64,000 nt of DNA from Tanypteryx hageni (GCA_028673005.1 CM054116.1:26389840-26453839); one strand, 5' to 3'; shown: positions 1 to 12,961, counted from the first letter of the stretch. The notes: generated by a model from the letters alone, not told the origin. Numbers and translations are program-made.

Positions 1-1012
1 AACGTTTCACCGACAGGACGATAATATAATTTTTATATCATCCAGTTTTCTTAGTTGAATCTTTTAAAGGATTCTAATTAACCGTCATCGGGAGCTGTTA
101 TATTCAAATTACATGAAATGTTTCTTACGTAATTTAGGATATTATTAAATAATTACCATTCGCAACTCAATAAATAATCCAATTAATTTTATTAAAAAGT
201 GTTGTATAAAATGTTTCACACAAATCTTATCAGGTATCATCACCTTTAAAATAACAAAAACTAATACAATAAATTTACCTAAAACATCATAGTTTTTAAA
301 AAACTACTTTTAAATCAACAAATTTCTCATGATTCTCTTTTTTCTGTTTTGGATCGTTTCTAAGTTTCCCGTTGAATTGTAACTGGCATTTACTCTATAT
401 ATTTAGTCAACAACGATACTCTTAAAGCAGGAATCTTTGGTCGTGATGTGGCCATCCTCGTGGAATTTGAAAGTCGAACAAATAATGACACCTTGAATGA
501 AGTTTTCAAAATATTTCTGTCATTTATATTAATATTTAGCAAACAACGCCCATTTTTTCAGCGTCCTATTTAATTTTTTCAGTGGTTATAAGCCTCATGG
601 GGATGGTTCCACGTAAAAAAAACAAACGTGTAATTTACCTCTATGGGTGGTGTGGAAATAACTTCAATCGTCTATTGTAATATTACGCTATTTTATAGCT
701 ATACTATTATTTTAACATGTTGCATAAATGTGCTTTATTTTAAAAATATTAGTTTTATAACACATACAGGTATAATAATACCGTGATGATAATAATGCGC
801 AGTTTTTGCGCACCATAAACTCCTAAATTAAGTAAGAAACATTTTATGTAATTTGAATATAACTGCCTCCGAGGAGGGTTAATTAGATTACTTGAAAAGA
901 TTCAATGAAGAAAACTGGATGGTATACCAACTATATTATCGTCTTGACGGCGAAATATCCTGTCGGGGAAACGTCCGTCGGCGAAACGTCTTGTCGGAAA
1001 AACGTCCGGGTA
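1..1012. mobile_element. DNA element with long terminal inverted repeats (non-autonomous, left end cut by window)
   Basis: The first ~148 bases reappear as the reverse complement at about 812-960, including matching stretches such as ccagttttctt and atattcaaattacat. The right arm continues to ~1012 in short tandem motifs of the type gtcggcgaaacgtc, so the left arm probably extends beyond the window start. The ~660 bp between the arms is AT-rich with no reading frame. I infer a non-autonomous inverted-repeat transposon. The superfamily is not determined because the left target-site duplication is outside the window. Confidence 0.7.
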
Positions 1013-1288
1013 CCACATAAACAACTCTTAAGATTCTACGCAAGTCCGATAGCGATGAAGAAGGGCCAATGCTCCAAGATGTGAACTATAATATAAAGTG
1101 GCTACAGTGATACTGATGGGCCTAGAACTCTTATAGGTTAAAGATGAGTGAGTTTAACCAACAAAGTGATTCCGATGGTGTTTCACGTGATACTCTGGAA
1201 ATTCCTATTGCAGTACAAACCATTTCCTGGAGAATGTTACTGGCTCGTGTAATGCAATAGCGTAAATGGTATCGTCTCAAAAAATTTT

Positions 1289-1492
1289 GAGCATCCTGAT
1301 CTATATGTAAATTGTGTCAATAAGGTTATTAGTGAAGAAAATATTAATGATATAGCATATCAGGCTAATAAATATTCTGTAAAATTTGTCTATTCCAAAC
1401 CTATTATGAGAACTATATACAGTATTGCCATATTTAATTATGATTTCCCTCGATCACAAATAAACTGTAAAAATAGACATAAGAGTATCTGA
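1289..1492 (+). pseudogene. Degenerate reading frame, possible piggyBac-type transposase relic
   Basis: An open stretch of 67 sense codons ends in TGA. It contains a segment ending in ENINDIAYQANKYSV, which loosely resembles the helix near the N-terminus of piggyBac-derived transposases (pattern I-V-E-x-T-N-x-Y-A). Upstream, about 1050-1075, a broken acidic stretch (SDSDEEG) also recalls the acidic N-terminus of that family. Frames are interrupted on both sides and no catalytic DDD residues are visible. The family assignment is tentative; it may be chance. Confidence 0.25.
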
Positions 1493-1963
1493 ATTCGATA
1501 ATAGTGAGTCGCAGCTGGCGCTGTTAGATACAAATCAAAATGTCTTTCAAAGATAATGTGAAAGTTAAGAATGATACTGACAAGTTACATAAGATGATGG
1601 CTTCTGTTGATATAGCTTGGAAATTTAAACCATATTTCCACGGAATAACGTATTATTGCCTTAAATCATTTTGACATTGATAAATAATTTCTTTTTAAGG
1701 GAATTAATGAAACCTTAGGATAGTCTCATATTGCAAACATGATACGTAAAGTTTTGATGGCAACTTGAAATTTTAGATGATTTATAAGCAATACTGAAAT
1801 TCCAAATGGTCGTTTAATACTTTCTCGCTTTCTATTTTTTAGTATCATGCCATTTAAGGTACTTAAAATTTTCGATATTTTTCTAAACTTATTTTTATTT
1901 TACTCGACTTACTCTTAAGTAACATGAAATCAAAGATGTTCTGAAAAAGCAGGAGAAAAATTC

Positions 1964-2033
1964 TGCCTTGACCGGGAATCGAACCACCTCAGCGCGTGAG
2001 AAATACCCTATTCTGAAGCGGGAAGATTAGTTT
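1964..2033 (-). repeat. tRNA-like sequence (SINE or tRNA pseudogene), minus strand
   Basis: Read on the minus strand it contains a perfect B-box-like ggttcgattcc followed by ccggtcaaggcagaa. The A-box half is degraded. The B-box end and ~60 bp of 3' tail match the plus-strand copy that starts at 2034, so the two lie head to head and form an inverted pair. Confidence 0.5.
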
Positions 2034-2104
2034 GAATCAGTTGTTCAGTGGTAGACTATTCGCCCGGCAGGTGCAAGACCCGGTTTCGAGTCTCGGTCAA
2101 TGCA
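2034..2104 (+). pseudogene. tRNA-Gly-like pseudogene or SINE head
   Basis: The stretch follows the layout of a eukaryotic tRNA-Gly(GCC): gttcagtggtaga (A-box), a gcccggca anticodon region, gtttcgagtc (degraded B-box) and a 3' end tcaatgca. The acceptor 5' end (gaatcag) pairs only partly with the 3' end and the anticodon stem is disrupted, so a working tRNA is unlikely. The tail agaatttcc...tgctttatcag is shared with the inverted neighbour, which suggests both are SINE copies rather than tRNA genes. Confidence 0.55.
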
Positions 2105-2301
2105 GAATTTCCTTATGCTTTATCAGAATGTCTTGGTGATTAAGCATATGCCTGTCTGCATAGAATTTACATCAAAATTTTCACTAGTTTAACTCGAAAG
2201 CTGAAATTAATTTCGTTAAGGACGATGTCCCTCACTTCGTTCTTTCTCGGAAGTTTGAATTTGAGTAATTGGAAAAGCATATTTGCATCAATACAGTTAC
2301 A

Positions 2302-2551
2302 CAGTGGCGGATCCAAGGGAGGGGCGATGGGGGCGATCGCCCTCCCCTTGGACGAGCCCATTACCATCCACTGGGTACATTCCTAAATTCATTCCGCGCA
2401 ACATTCCTTGTTTCTACACCGTAAGTCTGCATGACAAGGAAAAGAAAGGTTCTGGTGGGGATAGGGATTTTCAAAATGTATGGTCGTCGGCAGAGGCGGA
2501 ATCAAGTGGGGCGATCACCCTCCCCTTGAGAAGTTTCTGGATCCGCCCCTG
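2302..2551. mobile_element. hAT-type MITE, complete, 250 bp
   Basis: The left end reads CAGTGGCGGATCC and the right end reads GGATCCGCCCCTG, an inverted repeat with one mismatch. It is flanked on both sides by the identical 8-mer CAGTTACA (2294-2301 and 2552-2559). CAG...CTG termini with an 8-bp duplication define the hAT superfamily. There is no transposase, so it is non-autonomous. The perfect duplication suggests a fairly recent insertion. Apparent reading frames here are element sequence, not genes. Confidence 0.92.
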
Positions 2552-2559
2552 CAGTTACA

Positions 2560-5500
2560 AAATAGATATAATATTGAGCAGCGAGTGCAATATTTTGTGG
2601 AAGTCAGGAATATTATTGCGAGAAAGGGCAAAAATACCAGTAGAATATCAAATAAAAACTATGATAACTTTAATCAAAATACGATAGCAACTGATAATCT
2701 CTCTCGTCCTCTTTTAATCGCCCAATTCTAGAATTTCGCTACAATGTCTGCTAAATTTTGTTTTCGTCAATTGAGGGGCCTACAGAAGTTAAGAGTTTCG
2801 AAGATGAGGCATTTATTCCAATCGCTTCTTTTTTCCGTCTTTCAAAACTACTTAAAAGTCACTCCCTATTCTTTATTGTTATTATTCTAAACTAAAGTAG
2901 ATATTTAAACGTTTCTTTGACTGAATTGAAAATTTTTATTAAAATTTACTTTATTAAAAAATTAAAAATAATTAATGCAAAACAAATTCAAGGTAGACTC
3001 TAGAACTGTCCATACACTTCTGTAATCTTAGAGGTACACGTTCAACGGATTTTCTCAAAAAGTCGCAATGGAATCACGAATCACGCTTTCATCAATGGTT
3101 TTAATTTCATTGATAAACCATTTCCATCCGGAGTTCATTCACAAACAATTGAGCAAAAAACATTTTGAAAACTACATTCGAGCTACGGTCGCAGTAAGAG
3201 CAGAAATATCGTAAATATTTTTCCCTGATAACTTTGTATCAACAGAATCGCATGAGAATTTAGATTTTACTCGGTCATTCAACTCCACTTGACTTCGCGT
3301 AAATATTCTTGTTTGTATGCAATCTCTTCTACATGGCTCCTGAATCTATTTTCCTGATTTATCCGTAATTTAGAAAATTTCGCATCAAAAAATATCTCGC
3401 GTCCGAGCAGTTATGTCTGTCACTGCGGCATTCTCGTCCTCGCAGCCCACAACTTGCTCCCAACACCATTGTAATGCGCTCGGAATAACAACCGCCCCTC
3501 GCATTTCCCATTCTTTGTCATTCAACTTGTGTTACCTGATACATCCCGCGCTTATCTCTTCCATCCTCCATTTCCCGCTTTTTCCATGCCTCGCCTCTGT
3601 GCTCGATCGACATTTACTTTTTCCGGTCGTTTAAACATAGTCATTCCACCTTTAGCCTTCCGCGTATTCTCAAAAGACCTAATAATCAGAGAAAAATATT
3701 TATGCGTACCACAGTATTTTAGTCAACCCGGGTTATGATTCTTAGCACCACCATGAGATAAGTCAAAAACACACTATATATGTAAGATGGTGGGAGGGAG
3801 AATGACACGGGAAGGGAATGAAAGAGGTTGAAGGGAAGAAAAGGTAAACGGGAAGGAAGGAGGCAAGAAGACGTTCTCAACAATTGCCTAAAGGTATTAC
3901 TGCAAAGGAGATTGATGGTGTCGATGGTATAACTCGAAGAATGTCTGTTCATTTAATTCGTGAACTGAAGCTGCCAATCGTAAACCATTCGCTCGGTGTC
4001 AAGATCGTGCTAGCACTGTCTATTTTGAACGTGTGGCAACTTGTCTAAAGACTTTGCGAGTCATCTTCCTTCTCACATCAGTCGATCGTTGTGTGTTTGA
4101 TTAAATGACGTTTTGCGCATTTTCTTTTGTGATATATTTACAGACCAAACAGCGGTACTTCATTTCTTACTGTGTACGGAGAGGTTTAAGTGTTTCCGCC
4201 ACCATTAAGGAAATAAATGTAGCTTATAGAGAGCAATCTCCGAGAAACAGTGCGAAATGCGCGACGAGACATGGTGTCTTCATCGTGACAATGTCAGGCT
4301 GTCTCTCTCTCAAGTTGTGCAGCCTGTTCTAGTAAAATCGTTGCTGAAGTGTTGCTCCAACCCCTACCACCCTGGATCTGGTAGCGTACGATTTTAATTT
4401 TTATATTACGATGTGTAAGGGCGTGAAATACACATTTTGAAGAGTCGTCCTTCAAAATCTTTAGTTTTTCACCCCTGAAATGAAGATAAACTGATAATGG
4501 ACGAAAGAACTCTAAATATACAAATCGTGTTATTTAATTCTACCGATAAAAAAAATTTGGCACACTACGTTTAACATTCAAATGTGATATATTGGTATCC
4601 ATCAAATTTTACACCCAGCAGCTGGGTATCGTAGAATATTCGAATAAATCATCTAACGTCATACCGAGAGAGAGAAAACCTCCAACTTAAGTTGGGGGAG
4701 TACCAAAAAGTCCTTTTTCTCACTCTCTCACGTATCCCTGTCTCTCCCTCTTTCCATTTCCCTCCGTTTCCAATCAGAAAACCATACTGCTACACTCCCG
4801 AGTTTACATACATGCGCGTGTGATTAAATCAAATTTAACATTTGATACAGAAAGAAGTAATTCATTTGATCTTAAAAGAGTATCATCCATGAATTTCTGG
4901 CTTAAGATCAAGATAATCACTCACTATCGACTTTTCCGAGTCGATACCTGAATCGTTGCATTTGAGAACAAAATTGAGCTCCCTAGGTTGGTAGCCAGAG
5001 TCGTTTCGCGTTGCCATGGATACGGGATTACGCAAAGAATTGGCGAGAGCTGCGCCAGGATAAAGGTTGTTTCTCCGTAATAAATTTGTAAAACAGAGAA
5101 GGGGAGACAGAAATGGAGGTAAGGATGACCCGGTGGGGGTCGAGGAAGCAATCAGAGAGTTTGGACGAGGTGAATGAGTGGGAGGAGAGATCGACGCTCT
5201 TTCGAACGGATAAATGAATGACCCCGACCTCTCAGAATTCGACAAATTCTTTCAAGTCCATCGAACGGTGAGCTACAGATTACCGAACGTTTGTTATCGA
5301 CGTTTTAACGAGGGACGCAGTCGGGAGTCGAAGTCCCTTTCGTTCATGTATCGGAATCCAACAGGAGAATCCATAAAGCATTCGAGTAAGCTCACTCGAA
5401 AGAAAAACAATATTTGTTGACCAAAATGAGTGTGTCGACAATATAACCGTGGCGACCCGCAAACGCACAGTGCCTTTCCTTTCACCCGAGACTTTTTTAA

Positions 5501-6627
5501 GAAGTGGAACGGCGAGACGAAATTTTCGAAATTGCTCTAAAAATTGCGTGTATCAAGGGAGAAATAGAGGGGGGCGCGGCTGGGTTGCAATCACAAGTCC
5601 CGGGAAAGCAAATAATAGACGCAGAGGATGTCAAATTTTACTGAATTACAAATAGAGAGCATGGATAAAATTATCGCGTTTTTTATGTGGTTATATCAAC
5701 AAATATTCTGTCACCAGAGCCTCGATTGTAAGTGGAATCAATGTGGAAATATACCCTCAAAATTTCATCTTGACATCTTTTATACCTTCGAAGATATATT
5801 TTTGTATTTAAATAGGCCCGTATCCGACCATGTATATTTTTCAAAACTCAGATGTTAAGAAAACAAATTGCAGCAATAGAGAAATCTACCCGTTAATTCC
5901 AGCTCTCCATTGTTTACAGTTTCGTCGCAATTTCGATTCAAGCAAGTGCAAGGACGGAAGAACAGACAGCCTCCCAAGTATAAGCTGATATTAAAAAAAC
6001 GCTAAAAATGCATTCCTCGAACAACTCTGCCGCTCTCTTACTCAGGTTTTCCAATCGTTTTTTTGCGATCGGTGAGGAGAGAAAATTTCCCACGTTTCCT
6101 CATAGGTCATCGAGCAGATGAGGCAATCTCACCGAGCACAAAAACAAGCTCCCGTCTAATTGATTTTCACGCTCGTGATTCAAGCGCGCTTCCTTTTAAT
6201 TATTCTCCATTAGAGAGAGGCTCTGAAGAGAAGTGGAAGAGTAGGAAGAAGAGAGAGAAATACTGGGGCCGACCGTCGATGTGCAAGAATGAGATGGTGT
6301 GCGTGTGTGTGTATCACATAGGTCAACCGACCAGTTACGCGCTCATATTTCGTCGTTGTTCCGCGCCTTTGCGAGTCGGAAAAATCCACGCAAAATTTTC
6401 GCGACGAATTTTTGTTCGTTTCTCTTGAATGACTACATTATGAATTGTTACGACTGACATTCATGTACATAAAGATTTAAAAAGGATGATAAATATTGAT
6501 CGAACATATATTTCGTAAAGATCACTTCAGACATGTTTGTTTGTATCCAGGTGGTGTGATCATAGCAGCTAAACAATATAATTTTTAAAATAGCTCTTAA
6601 ATGGGACCAAATTAAAAATTATCATCA
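2560..6627. other. No gene recognised; AT-rich with short purine tracts
   Basis: Frames of about 120 codons at 4883-5245 (minus) and 6063-6428 (plus) have no recognisable domain, overlap other frames and show no splice or conservation signal I can see. A GA-rich tract lies at ~3785-3870. Nothing else is supportable. Confidence 0.6.
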
Positions 6628-6850
6628 GTGCCGGGCGGGCAGATCCGGAAACTTCCCAAGTGTGGCAATCGCCCCTCGGCCCTCTTCAATCCATCACTGC
6701 CGACGACCCTTGATTCTGAAAACCCTTACCCGTTAGAATCTTCCCTTCCCTTGCCTTTGAGCACGAAATTGGTTTGACAACTAATTCATTGGAAAGAAAG
6801 GGAAATTCAGGGTGGGGTGAGATCGCCCCTGCTCTCTAGGATCTCCAGAA
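6628..6850. mobile_element. Degraded hAT-type MITE related to the 2302-2551 element, opposite orientation
   Basis: It starts cagtgccgggcgggcagatcc and contains atcactgccgacgaccc and gaaaacccttaccc. These match the reverse complement of the interior of the 2302-2551 element (ccgacgaccat, aaaatccctatcccc). Ends are diverged and no clear target-site duplication remains, so this is an older copy of the same family. Confidence 0.6.
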
Positions 6851-6854
6851 AGTC

Positions 6855-8225
6855 TACGAAACTGCGTGCGAAAGTGGCGATGGGATGGAATGGACAGAGT
6901 GGAAAAGAGAATTATCCTGTTATTCAGCTCACGCGCCGCGTGCCTATTAATTCATTAAGCTCGACTTTTAGACACACTTCGGCTAATTTCGAGGATGTAC
7001 CCATTTTTTATGTAGAGCTGTTGAGAAAATTAGATCCATTTAAAAAATTAATGAACAATAAAAACATTACATTAGTTGAAATATATTTACCTAATTAAAC
7101 TGAAGAAAACATTAGAGACATTATTCAATTTTTTATTTTAGTAAACGATGTGTAACACGCAGTTGACAAAAAGGCGTGCTTAAACAACCGTGGGGAAGTG
7201 TGGTAAAAAACAAGCATGCATGATAAAGAAAAAGAAATTGAACGACCTTATCAGAAGTAGAGCTCTATCGAAGTGCATTTTATATCGTATTGTCCGAATA
7301 ATGGTGTTTAATTTAACCAAACCGCGACAAATCTCACTCGGAAGTGTGAATTGCAATACCGGGCCAAAAAAAATAAAACCGGTATGTCGGTAGGTATTTG
7401 ATTTCACGAATATCGGAATGCCGGTATTTTGAACTTTGCCTTAAATACTAAAAACACAAAAAAACGTAAAAAAAATCCGTAATAAAGTAACAAAACATTT
7501 TGAATACACAAGTCCTAATACTGAATAGTTTTTGTAATACTATTTTTATTTATTTGCGATTTGAATTAAAATATGCTCGCAAAAAAAATTAATTCGTCGA
7601 TACTTTTGTCTGCAAGTCTGAATCGTATCAAAATATTTTGTGTGAGAGAAAATTTATTTTTAAATAACGTTGGTTTTTAACTGATGTCCATTCGTAAAAA
7701 GTTAGAATAAAACTCGCACCACGGAGCATTCGATTTTATAAATTTTTAATCATCTGACGGAATTTTTTTATTTCATTCCATAACAATTTTTCTTTAAGTG
7801 TTAGCAGATTTCGATATATCGCAAAATCTTCTAGCCATTAATATTTTCCTTAGATCTTAAGTGAAAAAAATATTAAAAGACAAACCATCACTTTCTGTCA
7901 TGCGAGCTAAAACAGCAAACAATTCATCCTCATTACCGCTAAAGAAACTTGTTTTTTCCTCTTGATCCTTATGTATTACTTGTGGCATGAGAAGAACCAG
8001 CAGATCCATCATCCAAAACATTTGTACTTCCTGAATATGATTCACGGATCAACAAATTAAATAAAGATGGAAGCAAAAACATTAGCCATCGTGCGTAGAA
8101 ATTGGGCCGAGCGCCCGCCTCTTAATAAAAAAGACTTGCGACTTGGAATTTTGCGTTCATGGCATTTTTAGGCTTAATAGGGCTTTCCGAATTCGTTATT
8201 GCAAATAAGAGTGATATAGAAAATT
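6855..8225. other. No gene recognised; AT-rich
   Basis: Only short frames without recognisable domains. Near 7360-7435 there is a local cluster of ccggta motifs (accgggcc, aaccggtatgtcggta, gccggtatt) that may be the edge of an old DNA element. Confidence 0.55.
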
Positions 8226-8229
8226 CTTA

Positions 8230-8880
8230 TTAATAAAAATTAAATGATCGAATTATTAGACGTTCTTTACCAGCGATTCTTTGGTAGCGGAACGCCTTAT
8301 GGACACGTCTCTTCCGTCCGTCCGTCGTAACTTTCATCTCATAAACCGCTGTACGGATTTTAATTTAATTAGGTGTGAGTGATCTTTATTATAATTTATC
8401 GCCCAGTGTGATTTTCAACTGAATCCGTCAATTATAACTTTCACTTTACATAATTACTTTAATAAACTTATACTCGTATCTCGTTAAATGGCATCCGTCA
8501 AGCGACAATTAAATAACATATTTTTCTCTCCCTAGCTCTTATATGACGTGTAAGGTATAGATTAAAAATTTTATTAGTACAGAGGAGAGATTACATAATT
8601 ACGACTTATAGTTTCGGAGGTAAAAATTCGAGAAAATCCCGAGCAAAACATCGCGTATTATGTTTACAACGATCGCTAAGACGGTTCTCCCGGCAAACAA
8701 CAATTAAAAATCCATATTTTCTCTCCTAAGCTCTTATATGATTAGTAAGGTGTAGATTAAAACATTTATTCGAATAAAGGACAACATTTACCACAAAAAA
8801 GTCCGCGAAACCAAATAAGTACGACTTTCGAAGATAAAAATTCAAGAACCGCCCAATATATCGATACCGTTTTATACGTA
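8230..8880. repeat. Interspersed repeat with an internal two-copy tandem segment
   Basis: The block at 8265-8330 (gttctttaccagcgattctt, tatggacacgtctc, ccgtccgtccgtcgt) matches the reverse complement of 16320-16400. Downstream, a ~190-bp unit occurs twice, at about 8509-8690 and 8700-8870. Both units share ctcttatatga, gtaaggt, tagattaaaa and aattc.agaa. The block ctctc..agctctt..atga also resembles 14490-14515 (ttgctctcgtatgagctg). No coding capacity. Confidence 0.6.
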
Positions 8881-8889
8881 TTTCCCATA

Positions 8890-10590
8890 AAGAACGCATT
8901 TAAATCTCTTTATATGCCATTTATGGAATATGCGTCTTGTTCTTTAGGTGTAACTAAATTTTAGGCAATAATAATATATCATCTCCGCAACGCAAAAACT
9001 GTAAAAATTAAATTATTCACATCTTAAAATTCAACTGGCTGTTATTGCAAAATATATACCCAATTCTTCATGGTACTATATTTATTCCCACATATTATTA
9101 AAGAATGTAAATAGTTAGATTTAAATTTTAGTGTTATTAATAGGCGTCTTTATTTTTTCTTTAAATTAGCCTATTTCTTGTACTAAAGTTGTATATTCTT
9201 TAAAGAAATATTTTCGACAGGAATTTTTTTATTTTCATTTTAATCCTATTTAATGTACTACGCAATTTCACGAAATCGTCAACAATGTGGTTGCCTTTGA
9301 CGATGAGAAAGAAAACGTAAAATATTTGTGATCAAAGAAATATGTGGACCAATTCAATGCTTATTTGGAAACTGACGGTAGGAAAACGAGTTTCCATTTT
9401 TTAGGCGTTCTTTGGGTCAAATTCTGATTCTGTACGATGATTAATAAGTAATTTTAGAACATAAATAAAAAATGCTCCATAGTCGCTCCAGTGTAAATCA
9501 GACGGAGAAGAAACATCTCCTGGAATTGCTAGAAATCCTGGTCGGAATCTGTATAAAATTTAGTAGAATAATTCTGGTATCGCTAAAACTATCCATTTAA
9601 AATTTGGTCAGAATCTAATAAAGTTAAGTGTTCTAAATTGACCCTTTTGGAGCGTCCCACAGACCAAAAGACACAAATGAGCTATTACTATAAGTGATAA
9701 CTGATTAAATTTTTTTACCATCCCTTTAGATGTTGTCGCCAAACTATTCCAAATATGGCGCGCGCGGCCACAAAGACAAATCTACATGGACGATTTTACA
9801 CAAAGGAAAGAAACTATTTTTTCTCGCATCCAGAATTATTTTTTCGTAAAAAAAGTTGTTAACTTCCGTTATATAGTCACGAGAGTGGAAAGAGATAATT
9901 CTGATGTTTTTTTCCGGTGACCCTGAGGCATTTCAACGTAAATCAGTGCGCCATCATCAATCATTCCTTGCGGTTGCGAACTTAGAAAGAAATTGGTGAC
10001 ATTTTGATAAAGCCAAGCGGAAAAGTAGCCCTAAAATATCCCACTTGATCTTCACCGATTGTAGGTATTTAGGATGAGGTTAAAGTAATTGGGGAAGGAT
10101 GAAAAAGAGTGGCAGTAGTTGTTTATCCTCCGGGAATTCTCAGCGCCCTCTGCATTCATGCCTCATTCCTGACCACTGCCACGGTCTGAGACAATCCAGC
10201 CTACGGAGAATGAGTGCCTTTTTTGAGGTTGTGCATTATAGGAGGGCAATGAGCCGAGGCAGTTAAGTTATTCGCATTTTTATCATAGTTTCTTATTCGT
10301 ATCGTCTGTTTTCGTCTTTGACTCGAAATCGCTCGTATTTTACGTGTATTCCCATCAATTTGGACTAAATTTGCATTTTTAACGATAAATATCTGGACGA
10401 CAATGGCATTGTTAAACTCCAAGGACTTAATGCTGCTTCGGTTTATTTATTTAGTTACTTACTAATAAATAGTCTTATTTAGTGAATCGTGCTTAAACGT
10501 GGTGTAATAATATAGTACGAGCGTAATTACCTGTTGAACATCAACGGGACTTTGTAGTTTGATTAAAATATAACTTCTGAGGTGTGTGTA
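8890..10590. other. No gene recognised; contains one short shared repeat
   Basis: AT-rich with no supportable gene. About 9296-9388 (gacgatgaga...caattcaatgcttattt...gacggtagg) resembles 63697-63782 near the window end, so it is a fragment of an interspersed repeat. Confidence 0.55.
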
Positions 10591-10599
10591 AAAACTTTA

Positions 10600-10641
10600 T
10601 AAATATATATATATATATATATTTATTTATATATATATATG
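10600..10641. repeat. (AT)n microsatellite
   Basis: Two runs of alternating AT separated by tttattt. Confidence 0.9.
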
Positions 10642-10783
10642 TAGTATATGTAATGGTTTGATTAATTAACAAATTCCTGACAATCATTTGAATTCTCCCA
10701 GAAAATGAAGCGCTTGAAATTTATTACATTCTGGCATTCTGATTTGCCACTCTTTGGCTCCGTTATTCTTCCTCTTCGTATGT

Positions 10784-11330
10784 TTACTGAATAATAATAT
10801 TCTTCAATTATTAACGTTACAATCTATTAAGTTTGACATTGCACGAAGCGAATAACACAATTCTTTCGTGTATTTGAAGGCTTAATAGACGCTAATTCAA
10901 TCAGAGGCAACAATACAGATCGCTTTGGCAACACCCGGAAAGTACGAAAAAGCCATAAAATTTCGAAAAGAAATGCGTGTTTCTGACAAATTCTTCCGTA
11001 TAACATCTAAACATCGCAAGAATAAAATATTTTATAGTTTTAGTCGTCGAATAAAACAAAAATGGAGAAAATCGGTCCATATTTACATATTTAATGAATG
11101 AAGGAAATAAACCTTGCACCTTGAAAAATCGAAAATCCCGTGTAAACTTATGGGAAAATATAATTGTTTCCCGGAGTCGAATACAGAACTTTTTCGGAGA
11201 TGTTTGATTTTTCTAGAGACCACCTCATGGGGGTTTAACGATTGTGAAAGTTTCAGCTTTTAGTTCCATTGGAAAATGTCCAAAAAATACCGGGACAGAC
11301 GGACGCATGTGAGTTATTATATAAGGATAT
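10784..11330 (+). mobile_element. Interspersed repeat, copy 1 (second copy at 51155)
   Basis: Starting at ttactgaataataata, about 400 bp align closely with 51155-51600. Shared blocks include caattctttcgt.tatttga, cataaaatttcgaaaagaaa and cataaatttacgt-type segments through cccggagtcgaat. It ends in gggacagacggac...gagttattatataagga, parallel to the ggacggacagac...gagtaattatatataaagat ending of the other copy. The class is unknown; reading frames in it are not conserved between copies. Confidence 0.75.
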
Positions 11331-11563
11331 TATTTAATTTAAATTTGAATTTAACGTTTTTTTTTCAACACATTGCTGGTGAGTATTTGCGTATTTTATT
11401 TTGTATGATTTTAAGTGCGGTTAATAAATTTATTAATTAGTTTATATATAGTTAACCTTAATATTAAGAAGTAGTAAATTAGTAGATAATTTGTATTTCA
11501 AAAATCAATATGAAAAGTTTTAAATAAAGTATATAAATTTTAGTTATAAAATGTTATATATTT

Positions 11564-11595
11564 AATGTGTGTATATATATATATATACACACATT
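11564..11595. repeat. Perfect 32-bp palindrome around an (AT)n core
   Basis: The sequence aatgtgtgt, alternating TA, then acacacatt reads identically on both strands. It is most simply explained by a TG/TA microsatellite. Confidence 0.85.
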
Positions 11596-11599
11596 GAGA

Positions 11600-12690
11600 A
11601 ACTGTTAAAATCTACATTGGAATTTCGCAAAATTTTCTGTATCTTGGATCAACTCAGATTTGTCCTTTTCAAACGTTGTTCTCCCTAAATTTTTGTCCTT
11701 CTATGTAATCCTTTTGGAACAGTTTTTCGTTTTTGACCCTCCTTTTACATATGTTAACCAATGTCATGTAATTGTAGTAGGTTGGCTGCCTCTGCGCATG
11801 CTAGTAGGTACTACTTGCCGCAGCATAGGCCGGGCTGCTCCGTCTGTGAATCGGCATCTTTCATCCTAGGTGCGGCTCTAAGCACGATAAACTTTCCGGC
11901 ATGCTGATTGTTCGAAGATTTTTTTCACCTCTCCGATCTGGCTTTCTAAGCGATAAAGAACACTGTCTTCTAGAATGGATGTTTAATTTTCTACTTTACA
12001 TTCATGAGTAAAACTTGCCATTATTAATTTTCAATAATTCTTCATATTTCAGCCTCTCGAGAAGCTTTCTATTTCAATAAATACTTTGAATAAATTTTGG
12101 CTCGGAAATAATATTTTCCAAGCTGTTCAGCATTCTCCCTATCAGACCATCGTAAGGGGCAAATACATATAGGTCTGACTTTTACCTCCTCTCTTCCAAG
12201 TACGGCGGCGAAAAGAAATCAGAGAGTTCGCTGGTTAATGACCGAGTGTCTTTTCCTTGAACGGATCCACTTTAGGACAAGGACGCAAACACGGGGCTCG
12301 GAGCTTACCTATCTTGTCGATCGGATATTTCCGCGAAACGTTTTTTCCCAAGGCCACGCTGCTCCCGCCAAAGCTTTCATTTTCCTCCGAAAGCGTTTTC
12401 CAGCAACTATCCCCAACTATCGATATCATTGAAGTCTTCAAGGGCATTCCCTACCAAGTATCGTCTTGTTAGATTTTTTCGACCGCAATTTGCACTTCAT
12501 TTTAATTCATTGAGAGCCATTAAAATCTTGCCGCCTCGAAAACCAGATTCCGCTTACTCCATGGATTGGTGATATTAATAACTCTTAAACTCTTAAACCG
12601 AATGAGAGAAAAACAATACTTTGTGCGATTACGCTGCATATTTGCGTCGAATCGTTTTCTTTCTCAAAGGTAAACCGACCAATCTTTGTA
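11600..12690. other. No gene recognised
   Basis: Short overlapping frames occur on both strands at 12235-12472, but none has a recognisable motif. Confidence 0.55.
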
Positions 12691-12692
12691 GT

Positions 12693-12790
12693 CAGGGCCG
12701 TCTTATCCAAGGGAAAAGGGGGCTATTACCCAGGGCCCATGGATGATAGGGGGCCCGTAGCGCTGTTGACTTTGTGCAATTCAAGGCTGT
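12693..12790 (+). mobile_element. hAT-like terminal fragment (CAGGGCCGTCTTA type)
   Basis: The sequence begins CAGGGCCGTCTTATCC and is followed by GGGCCC-rich sequence. The same start CAGGGCCGTCTTTAT occurs at 57088. Such CAGGGCCG ends followed by gggcccc are common in hAT-type elements of animals. I could not find the matching right end, so only a terminus is called. Confidence 0.45.
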
Positions 12791-12961
12791 CCAACTTCTG
12801 ACATTAGAAGCCACATTCATACTAAAGCATCCACCAAGTATAGGCACTCAGAAAGGGTCGGAACCAATGAACACAAATATTTTAGTGCGTGTGGAAGAGT
12901 GCATTGGGAAACAAAAAGGAACCGGCCGATGAAAGTTTCAATTGTAACAATATCTATAGTG

